A stretch of 10,919 nt of DNA from Promethearchaeota archaeon (GTDB taxonomy: Archaea; Asgardarchaeota; Lokiarchaeia; Sigynarchaeales; SOKP01): positions 1 through 10,919 of the forward strand of contig SDNN01000087.1 in assembly GCA_004524425.1 (NCBI GenBank). The letters run 5' to 3'. The notes beneath the pieces were generated by a model. That model had not been told where the DNA came from. It searched no databases and worked only from the letters and a program-made list of their open reading frames with translations. Every line of letters starts with the position of its first letter. Position 1 is the stretch's first letter. A program made the translations under genes and the position numbers. This document shows positions 1 to 5,187 of this stretch, one piece after another.

Positions 1-2
1 TG

Positions 3-221
3 ATAAAAAATGAAACTCTTCTCAAACTAGTAGAGGAAGGTAAAAGCTTGAAAGATAACGAGTTAAGTTCTATTTCAGAGGATTATTTGAATAAAGTGGA
101 TAAAATCCCTTGGGAGAGTGAGGATGAAAAGATTGATTTCATTACGGAAATGCTAAGTCTCACACCAGAAGAGAGAGATGATATCATAGATTACATGCTT
201 GAAAAATCTAAAATGGATTGA
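3..221 (+). CDS. C-terminal end of an unrecognised acidic protein (5' partial)
   Basis: An open frame runs without a stop from the left edge to TGA at 219-221, giving the last 72 residues of a protein whose start lies outside the window. The piece is highly charged (many Glu, Asp and Lys) and looks helical. It ends in a LTPEERDDIIDYMLEKS-type segment, which resembles a short amphipathic helix bundle. There is no cysteine and no obvious membrane segment. I recognise no family. It ends 22 bases before the probable start of the winged-helix gene at 244, so the two may share a transcript. The coding call rests on the uninterrupted frame, typical lysine/glutamate-rich codon use and the sensible spacing to the next gene. 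Confidence 0.6.
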   Translation: MKNETLLKLVEEGKSLKDNELSSISEDYLNKVDKIPWESEDEKIDFITEMLSLTPEERDDIIDYMLEKSKMD

Positions 222-230
222 TTCTTCGTA

Positions 231-236
231 AGGTGA
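231..236 (+). promoter_or_regulatory. Shine-Dalgarno-like AGGTGA that argues for a start near 244
   Basis: AGGTGA lies just downstream of the frame-closing TAA at 229-231 and seven bases before an in-frame ATA at 244. No ATG, GTG or TTG exists in this frame between 232 and 337, so the site points to a non-standard start or to a base change in an original ATG. The same motif (GGTGA) precedes the gene at 2435. Confidence 0.4.
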
Positions 237-243
237 ATTTAAA

Positions 244-924
244 ATAACAGAAGAGATCTTAGAACATGAAGAGGCGGTTTATTATATAGTTCAAAATTAT
301 GTAAATGATAATAGATATTTCATCATTGATGATATTGTGCCCTTTATCAATTCTAGATTAAGAGAACTTTCAATTCATCTTAATTACTCAGGAATTAAAA
401 TAATCTTAAAAACATTAATTAAAAAGAAGCTAATATTTGAAAGATCTAAATTAACTAAAGATCAAGTTTTAGAAAACGAAAACAGGGTTCTAATTCATGA
501 TTATATTTGTGATCATCCTGGAGTATATTTCAACCAAATTGCGAAGGAACTCGGCTTGAGCAATTATCTGCTGGGATGGCACATAAAAATGCTTCTTAAA
601 TTTGGCTTTATCAGAACCAAGCAAATAGACAACCATGAAGTCTTTTTCAATATAAATCTAGAAGAGAAGAATGATGAGTTTTATTATTGTACGTCTAAAG
701 AAAAATCTCAAGGTATAATTAATTACATGTTGGACAATGTTGAAGGAATAACAAAAACTCATCTTTCAAAAGAACTTAGCATGCATTTAACTACTTTATC
801 GAAATACCTGAAAAAATTATGTAAATTAAACCTAATTTTTAGAAAAAAGGTAAAGAATAGAACCATTTACTTCTTGAATGATGAATTTTATCATGAAATG
901 TTTAATAAAAAAAAAAAAAGTTAA
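244..924 (+). CDS. Triple winged-helix DNA-binding protein, start uncertain
   Basis: Probable cytoplasmic transcription regulator. Counting from ATA 244 (226 residues), three winged-helix units are visible: about 11-75, 81-137 (Asn-Arg start, GVYFNQIAKELGLSNYLLGWHI turn and recognition helix) and 154-212 (GITKTHLSKELSMHLTTLSKYLKK). The first standard start codon is GTG at 337, which would give 195 residues but cut away the first helix of domain one (AVYYIVQNYVNDNRYFIIDDI, encoded by 274-336). I therefore place the start at ATA 244, seven bases after AGGTGA; a sequencing error or a mutated ATG is equally possible. The C-terminus is KKKKS, encoded by a run of 13 A. The stop overlaps the stop of the converging gene at 921. 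Tandem winged-helix proteins of this kind are common in Asgard archaea; the target is unknown and no ligand domain is seen. Confidence 0.75.
   Translation: MTEEILEHEEAVYYIVQNYVNDNRYFIIDDIVPFINSRLRELSIHLNYSGIKIILKTLIKKKLIFERSKLTKDQVLENENRVLIHDYICDHPGVYFNQIAKELGLSNYLLGWHIKMLLKFGFIRTKQIDNHEVFFNINLEEKNDEFYYCTSKEKSQGIINYMLDNVEGITKTHLSKELSMHLTTLSKYLKKLCKLNLIFRKKVKNRTIYFLNDEFYHEMFNKKKKS
907..919 (-). terminator. Oligo-T13 terminator of the minus-strand zinc-ribbon gene
   Basis: On the minus strand the TAA stop at 923-921 is followed by one C and then 13 T. Archaeal RNA polymerase stops at oligo-T tracts without needing a hairpin. The same bases are the A13 run that encodes the last lysines of the converging winged-helix gene. 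No hairpin is seen next to it. Confidence 0.5.
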
Positions 925-2021
925 ATCCCTTGCCCACAGTTATAGCAAAATTTAGCAGTTTTTAAAAGCGGAGTACCACAGTATTGGCAAAAGGAATTTT
1001 CATTTTTGATTTTTAGCCCACACTGGTGGCAAAAATTTGATAGATGATCCAGAAGAGTGCCACAGTTAGGGCATTTTTTATACTTATACTTAACACCAAT
1101 AGAATCTCTTTTAACTTTATCAGGCGATAGTTGATTTTGTGCTATTTTTGATGGAATGCTTTTTAATGTATTCTTGTCTTGAGGATTTTTCTCGTTAAAG
1201 ATAATGATCAATAGAATAATGATGGAAGCAATATTTGAATAAAATAGCAAATTGAACAAAAAACTTACATAATACAATTGATCATAGCAAGGATCTTGAT
1301 GTTCAACTTCTTCTATATCATAAGTAATTAGTTCTAATTGGAGAGCAGTCTGGTTCTCATAAGAAATGATCTGATTTTCAAGGATACCATCACTATTGTA
1401 CGAACATTGTTCCTTCAGGTTGGTAATGTTTCTGTAGTTTTTAGTCATGGAATGTGCACCAAAGGTATAATAGGTTGAATAATCAGAATACCATATTATA
1501 TTCTCTTTCGCGATATCATTCATTTCTGATATGAAATCTCCTACTTCAATGGGTATTATTTTATTCGTATAATAAACTCCCAAATTGAGCATTCTTGTTA
1601 AATAATAGGAGGGTAACTTATCGATTCTATATTTATGGGAAGAAACGTATTGCTCTTCATTATCAATATTGTTATATTCATCCCTAAGTATTTCCCAATA
1701 GTAAGAATCTTCGTCAGGAGATAAATAGCTGCTGTCATCTAATATACTTAATTTCCAAATTAAAGAATCTCCCGCATCATGAATCCCCAGATCAAGAGTC
1801 ATGTTAGTATCCTGATGAACTTTTTCAACAAGAGACTTATTATATATTCTATATTTCCATTCAATTTCCATTCGTTCTCCCTCATCAATCATGAGAGAGT
1901 AATCTGAAGTAGGACTATCTGTTTCTATTGAAATAGGCATGGGATACAATCGATAGAGTAAAACTGTCATTACCAAATTACCAGAAATAATAAATATCAA
2001 CAAAACCAAAATTTTTTTCAT
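921..2021 (-). CDS. Membrane protein with extracytoplasmic domain and cytoplasmic double zinc ribbon
   Basis: 366 residues. A hydrophobic N-terminus (about 4-24) acts as signal peptide or anchor. It is followed by an acidic, aromatic-rich region of about 220 residues (30-249), probably outside the cell, then a membrane segment at about 251-275, a hydrophilic linker, and two zinc ribbons at the C-terminus. The ribbon cysteines are C317/C320 with C331/C334 (CPNC...CHQC) and C345/C348 with C359/C362 (CQYC...CYNC), all intact. By the usual topology the ribbons face the cytoplasm. C-terminal zinc ribbons on membrane proteins are frequent in Asgard archaea, where the outer domain is usually uncharacterised; I do not recognise this one. 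ATG at 2021 is preceded by a GGGG stretch about 10 bases upstream. It converges on the winged-helix gene with overlapping stops. Confidence 0.85.
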   Translation of the reverse strand: MKKILVLLIFIISGNLVMTVLLYRLYPMPISIETDSPTSDYSLMIDEGERMEIEWKYRIYNKSLVEKVHQDTNMTLDLGIHDAGDSLIWKLSILDDSSYLSPDEDSYYWEILRDEYNNIDNEEQYVSSHKYRIDKLPSYYLTRMLNLGVYYTNKIIPIEVGDFISEMNDIAKENIIWYSDYSTYYTFGAHSMTKNYRNITNLKEQCSYNSDGILENQIISYENQTALQLELITYDIEEVEHQDPCYDQLYYVSFLFNLLFYSNIASIIILLIIIFNEKNPQDKNTLKSIPSKIAQNQLSPDKVKRDSIGVKYKYKKCPNCGTLLDHLSNFCHQCGLKIKNENSFCQYCGTPLLKTAKFCYNCGQGI

Positions 2022-2255
2022 TTAAAATCGACCCCTTTTCATTGAATACTATCAATTTAATAAAAACACGCTAAAATAGATATAAAAAAGAGTCAAGGTA
2101 AAAAGTGAATGAACATCCCTTTACTTCAAGGTTTTTTTGGTACTTATTGTTTCAATTAGTTTAAAAAAAGAAGAATTGTGTATCTTTTGAAAATCTAGTT
2201 TGATAAATTGGAAATTAGGATTTTTCAAATTTGTCATAATCTTCATTTCTGTTTT

Positions 2256-2271
2256 TGAATTTTAAAATTCA
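2256..2271. repeat. 16-bp perfect palindrome followed by T8
   Basis: TGAATTTTAAAATTCA is its own reverse complement and is followed by G and eight T (2273-2280). It could be a dimer operator for a winged-helix regulator or a weak hairpin plus oligo-T terminator. Low-complexity AT sequence makes chance palindromes more likely. Confidence 0.4.
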
Positions 2272-2320
2272 GTTTTTTTTAGGGTTGTTCGTTTAGTTTG
2301 ATAGAACCAACATTTCCAGA

Positions 2321-2338
2321 TAATAAATATATTTATTA
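2321..2338. repeat. 18-bp perfect palindrome upstream of the small membrane protein gene
   Basis: TAATAAATATATTTATTA reads the same on both strands. It lies about 28 bases before a TATA-like stretch at 2366 and 97 bases before ATG 2435, a position that suits an operator. It is all A/T and could itself contain a TATA box. Confidence 0.4.
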
Positions 2339-2365
2339 CCATTGTAAAAATTCAGTCCTAGTGGG

Positions 2366-2424
2366 TTTAAATATTCTCCTCAGAAAATTAATCATAATAA
2401 TTTTTAAAATTCAATAAATGGTGA
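2366..2424 (+). promoter_or_regulatory. Putative promoter and RBS of the small membrane protein gene
   Basis: TATA-like TTTAAATATT at 2366-2375 would set transcription start near 2397. GGTGA at 2420-2424 then sits 10 bases before ATG 2435. The RBS supports that start; the TATA call is weak because the whole region is AT-rich. Confidence 0.35.
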
Positions 2425-2434
2425 ATTACTTTAA

Positions 2435-2656
2435 ATGGAATCTAAAGGAAAAATCATTCTCTATTTTATTATTGTTATTTTAGTTGATTTATTCATTTCA
2501 TTTATTATTTTTATGGCCATATCTTCTGCCAGGGGCATGACTATACAACATCCTGGAAATGCTGACTTATTTGCGGAAGTTTTTTTGATCACCTTCTTGA
2601 TTGCATTTCTTCCAATCATGTTAATAGTTGGGATTGCTTGGCTCTATGCTCGATAA
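2435..2656 (+). CDS. Small two-helix membrane protein, unknown function
   Basis: 73 residues with a short basic N-terminus (MESKGK), a first membrane helix at about 7-30, a polar loop of about 17 residues (SARGMTIQHPGNADLFAE region) and a second helix at about 48-71, ending in WLYAR. The short loop predicts a helical hairpin with both ends probably cytoplasmic. The start is supported by GGTGA 10 bases upstream. I recognise no family. It stands alone between a divergent gene and a structured gap of 152 bases before the ferredoxin-like gene at 2809, so it is not clearly part of that transcript. Membrane character across almost the whole length argues for a real gene, but it could be an orphan. 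Confidence 0.55.
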   Translation: MESKGKIILYFIIVILVDLFISFIIFMAISSARGMTIQHPGNADLFAEVFLITFLIAFLPIMLIVGIAWLYAR

Positions 2657-2681
2657 CAAAAAGTAATTCAAGCTAAATAAT

Positions 2682-2742
2682 GGAATGAGCTCCAATTCAA
2701 GGGGAAAAAAATAAATGAGGGCGAAATCAAGGGGCTCATTCC
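2682..2742 (+). promoter_or_regulatory. Long-loop hairpin in the leader of the ferredoxin-like gene
   Basis: GGAATGAGCTCC (2682-2693) pairs with GGGGCTCATTCC (2731-2742): 12 pairs, of which one is a G-U wobble in RNA, closing a 37-base loop. TCAAGGGG occurs twice, at 2697-2704 and 2727-2734, the second copy running into the right arm, so alternative pairings are possible. It is followed by T9 at 2760-2768. It may be the terminator of the small membrane protein gene or an attenuator-like leader of the gene at 2809. Confidence 0.45.
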
Positions 2743-2816
2743 TTAGTAAAATAAAGAACTTTTTTTTTAAGATATTATTTTTTAAAATTAAAAGCATTTT
2801 CAAATATAATGCCTGA
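2715..2816 (+). CDS. Possible 33-residue basic leader peptide
   Basis: ATG at 2715, 10 bases after AAGGGG (2699-2704), opens a 33-codon frame ending in TGA at 2814-2816. It overlaps the first eight bases of the gene at 2809. The peptide begins MRAKSRGSFLSKIKN and is rich in Lys, Phe and Ile. The phenylalanine and isoleucine codons come largely from oligo-T/A sequence, so it may be meaningless. If translated it could couple to the next gene, which has no visible RBS of its own. This is a weak call. Confidence 0.18.
   Translation: MRAKSRGSFLSKIKNFFFKILFFKIKSIFKYNA
2760..2768 (+). terminator. Oligo-T9 tract after the leader hairpin
   Basis: Nine T in a row, 17 bases after the hairpin at 2682-2742 and 40 bases before ATG 2809. 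It would suit archaeal termination of the small membrane protein transcript, or regulated read-through into the ferredoxin-like gene. Confidence 0.4.
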
Positions 2817-3906
2817 AAAATCATGGTATAAGCTTGCCAGAAAGATCGTTAAGGCAGGGGAATTACCAATCCCGATTAATAAACCACTCATTGAATTGAT
2901 CAAGACATTAATCAATGAAGAACAATTGAACTTTCTCTTAAAGTTTAAAAAACCTTCATTGACCTTTCAGCAAATTAAAAAACAAACAGAATTAGATGAA
3001 GATTATATAGAAAAGATGCTAATTGATCTAATGGATGTTGGCATAATTACAGGCATTCCAAGTAGAAATACGGGAGTCATGGTATATCGTATCGTAGCAT
3101 TTTTGCCTGGAATGTTAGAATTTACTTTAATGCGAGGGGAAAAGGGCGAAAAACAAAAGAAATTAGCTAATATATGGAAGCAATTTTTTGATGACTTAAA
3201 TACGAGCACTCAAAAAAATTATGATCAATTAATAAATGCCTTCAAGAATGCTCCTCCTTTTGATAGAGTGGTACCTGTTGAAGAGGAAATTGAATTTCAG
3301 CAAGATAGTGTATTTCCATATGAAGAAGTAAAGAAGATCGTAGATAAACAGGAGATTATTGGAGTTGCATATTGTTATTGCAGGCATCTAAAGGATTTAT
3401 TAGACGATCCGTGTAAATTAGACGCTCCAAGACAAAACTGCTTGACTTTTGGTCGAACTGCTCAGTTTTGTGTTGATCATGGTTTTGCGAAACAGATCAC
3501 AAAACAAGAAGCATTGAGAATTCTTAAAGAAGCAGAAGATATCGGGCTTGTACACAAAGCGATTCATAATCATCAAGATCCCAATGATGAAGAAGTGGGA
3601 TTATGTAATTGCTGTAAATGCTGTTGTGGGAATTTTGTAAATTTTTATAAGGGTACTTCACCAACTTCAACTTATAGTTCTTATTTAGCCCTGGTCAAGG
3701 AAGAGATGTGTTTAGGATGTGGTGCGTGCGTTAACATCTGTCCCATGGAGGCAATCCACTTGGATGATGCAATAGCAGTCATAATGAAAGAAAGATGCAT
3801 TGGTTGTGGGCTCTGTGCTCATCATTGTCCGGAACATGCTATCACGCTCGAAAGGACTGGGATCAGATCCGTTTTCATTCCCCCTCCAAAAATGGAAACC
3901 AATTAA
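2809..3906 (+). CDS. Cysteine-rich 4Fe-4S protein: N-terminal winged helix, C-terminal 2[4Fe-4S] ferredoxin
   Basis: 365 residues, cytoplasmic, probably an electron carrier. Residues 36-95 look like a winged helix (TFQQIKKQTELDEDYIEKML, then a wing). The middle carries C189-x-C191, C202 and C211, then a dense C266-x-CC-x-CCC (266-273). The end is a two-cluster ferredoxin: C301/C304/C307/C311 and C330/C333/C336/C340, each cysteine run ending in Cys-Pro. The middle cysteines could hold one or two further clusters. It is paralogous to the next gene at 3964, with the same order of parts and the same cysteine spacing. It stands upstream of alcohol dehydrogenase and aldehyde ferredoxin oxidoreductase genes, so a role in their electron flow is the natural inference. 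There is no RBS before ATG 2809: leaderless transcription or coupling to an upstream small frame would fit. A redox-sensing DNA-binding role is an alternative. Confidence 0.85.
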   Translation: MPEKSWYKLARKIVKAGELPIPINKPLIELIKTLINEEQLNFLLKFKKPSLTFQQIKKQTELDEDYIEKMLIDLMDVGIITGIPSRNTGVMVYRIVAFLPGMLEFTLMRGEKGEKQKKLANIWKQFFDDLNTSTQKNYDQLINAFKNAPPFDRVVPVEEEIEFQQDSVFPYEEVKKIVDKQEIIGVAYCYCRHLKDLLDDPCKLDAPRQNCLTFGRTAQFCVDHGFAKQITKQEALRILKEAEDIGLVHKAIHNHQDPNDEEVGLCNCCKCCCGNFVNFYKGTSPTSTYSSYLALVKEEMCLGCGACVNICPMEAIHLDDAIAVIMKERCIGCGLCAHHCPEHAITLERTGIRSVFIPPPKMETN

Positions 3907-3914
3907 AAGACCTA

Positions 3915-3934
3915 TTAATATCAAAAAATATTAA
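3915..3934 (+). repeat. 7-bp inverted repeat between the two ferredoxin-like genes
   Basis: TTAATAT (3915-3921) and ATATTAA (3928-3934) flank a CAAAAA spacer in the 57-base gap. It may be a small hairpin, an operator or part of a TATA region for the gene at 3964, which also lacks an obvious RBS. It is A/T only, so the evidence is weak. Confidence 0.25.
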
Positions 3935-3963
3935 ATGAACAATTAATTTTTGAAATTGATATC

Positions 3964-5055
3964 ATGAGCAGTCAAAATATTGATATTTATCGGAAACTCC
4001 AACAACATCTAAATAAGATGCCCGTTGGATTTCCAGCAACAGAATCGGGAGTTGAAATTAGATTATTAAAGCAATTATTTACACCTAAGGAAGCTGAGAT
4101 AGCAATTAAATTGAATTACACTCCAGAATCATTAAAGAGAATATACCGACGTGTTAAGAAATCAGGTTTTTCTTTAGAAGAAATGGAGAAGATATTGGAC
4201 GGAATGGCTTCAAAAGGATCGATAAATCACGGAAACATTGGAGGAGATAAAGTCTACTGCAACGCTTTTCTTGCCATTGGAATGTATGAATATCAATTAG
4301 ATCGATTGACTGAGGAATTTGTGCGAGATTTTCATCAATACGTAGATGAAGCTTATCTCGAAGAATTTCATCGATTAACACCTCAAATTCGGGTGATTCC
4401 CATCGAGCAGAGTCTGACTCCTGAAAACGTGGTGGCAACATATAATGACGTGAGAAAGATTGTTGAGAATGCAGGAGAACCGATTGCCGTTGCGGAGTGC
4501 ATCTGTAAAAAAGGTCAGGATCTGATCGGAGAACCATGTAAACAAACCAAAATGCGTGAAATCTGTTTTTCATTTAGAAGTGGTGCTCAATTTTACATGG
4601 ATATGGGCTTTGCTCGTCCTATTAGCAAGGAAGAAACCTTAAGAATTCTAAAAGAGGCAGAAGAAGATGGTTTGATTCTTCAAACGGGAAATTCCCAAAA
4701 ACCTAATTTTATTTGTTGCTGTTGCACTTGCTGCTGCGGATTATTGAGAGCAGAAAAAAAGGTTGAAAAACCAGCAAAATTAGTACTTAATAATTATTTT
4801 GCAGAAATAAATCCTGAATCATGTACAGGATGTGGGATGTGCGTAAATACATGTCAGATGGATGCTTTATTTCTCGAAGATGGAATTTCTAAGGTAAATC
4901 ATGATAGATGCATTGGTTGCGGGAATTGCGTGGCCATTTGTCCAGAGGAAGCAATAAACCTTGCAAGGAAAGAGGAAATTCATGTTCCTCCCAAAAATAC
5001 CTATGCATTATACATGGATCTTATCGACAAAAAGGCAGAAGCCAGCCAAAAGTAG
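3964..5055 (+). CDS. Cysteine-rich 4Fe-4S protein, paralogue of the preceding gene
   Basis: 363 residues, cytoplasmic. The N-terminal part (about 31-100) has LKQLFTPKEAEIAIKL followed by a winged-helix-like GFSLEEMEKILDGMASKGSI and a short wing. From memory, this N-terminus is typical of 4Fe-4S proteins in anaerobic bacteria and archaea. The middle has C179-x-C181, C192 and C201, matching the CxC-x10-C-x8-C spacing of the gene at 2809, then CCCC-T-CCC at 251-258. The C-terminal ferredoxin domain has C287/C290/C293/C297 and C316/C319/C322/C326; the first run ends in Cys-Gln instead of the usual Cys-Pro. A shared segment, KEETLRILKEAEEDGLI, lies between the cysteine groups in both proteins. Likely role: electron transfer with the aldehyde and alcohol enzymes downstream. 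No strong RBS is seen before ATG; the 57-base gap suggests co-transcription with 2809. Confidence 0.85.
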   Translation: MSSQNIDIYRKLQQHLNKMPVGFPATESGVEIRLLKQLFTPKEAEIAIKLNYTPESLKRIYRRVKKSGFSLEEMEKILDGMASKGSINHGNIGGDKVYCNAFLAIGMYEYQLDRLTEEFVRDFHQYVDEAYLEEFHRLTPQIRVIPIEQSLTPENVVATYNDVRKIVENAGEPIAVAECICKKGQDLIGEPCKQTKMREICFSFRSGAQFYMDMGFARPISKEETLRILKEAEEDGLILQTGNSQKPNFICCCCTCCCGLLRAEKKVEKPAKLVLNNYFAEINPESCTGCGMCVNTCQMDALFLEDGISKVNHDRCIGCGNCVAICPEEAINLARKEEIHVPPKNTYALYMDLIDKKAEASQK

Positions 5056-5133
5056 GGATAAAACAGAAATTCTAGCAATTGATTGGGATATTTTTTGAAA
5101 AATACCTTCTTTAGAAAAGATATGATTTATTAC

Positions 5134-5179
5134 TTTTTTAATATATAATTACCTAGGGATATTAATTTATATTAAAGGT
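5134..5179 (+). promoter_or_regulatory. Probable promoter and RBS of the alcohol/aldehyde oxidoreductase operon
   Basis: The 132-base gap after the gene at 3964 contains T6 runs (5089-5094, 5134-5139) that could end the upstream transcript. TTTTTTAATATATAATTA at 5134-5151 includes a TATA-like core (5140-5147) about 45 bases before ATG 5188. AAAGGT (5174-5179) is a weak RBS eight bases before that ATG. This suggests that the genes at 5188 and 6503 can be transcribed separately from the two ferredoxin-like genes. Confidence 0.45.
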
Positions 5180-5187
5180 AATTAAAA

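Larger units (their letters stand above)
2022..2434. other. 413-base AT-rich divergent intergenic region
   Basis: No convincing gene is seen. The region separates the minus-strand zinc-ribbon gene from the plus-strand small membrane protein, so it should carry both promoters. Minus-strand TATA-like stretches occur at 2079-2089 (TTTTTTATATC) and 2055-2065, upstream of ATG 2021. A plus-strand TATA-like TTTAAATATT at 2366-2375 lies about 60 bases before ATG 2435. Two perfect palindromes (2256-2271 and 2321-2338) are listed separately. A 10-base direct repeat TAGTTTGATA occurs at 2196-2205 and 2294-2303, which may be chance in such AT-rich DNA. Confidence 0.5.

Noticed and set aside
2109..2159. 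16-residue frame starting ATG with a GGT-containing stretch upstream
   Set aside because: It is too short and has no conserved feature or link to a following gene.
2196..2303. Direct repeat TAGTTTGATA, two copies 98 bases apart
   Set aside because: Two copies of an AT-rich 10-mer in 413 bases are close to chance; there is no third copy and no regular spacing, so it is not a CRISPR or iteron array.
2621..2824. 67-codon open frame on the minus strand across the gap before 2809
   Set aside because: Its codons come largely from oligo-A/T tracts read in reverse, it overlaps two plus-strand genes and it shows no family features.
4154..4573. 139-codon open frame on the minus strand
   Set aside because: It lies wholly inside the well-supported ferredoxin-like gene at 3964-5055, has no recognisable motif and has no plausible promoter.
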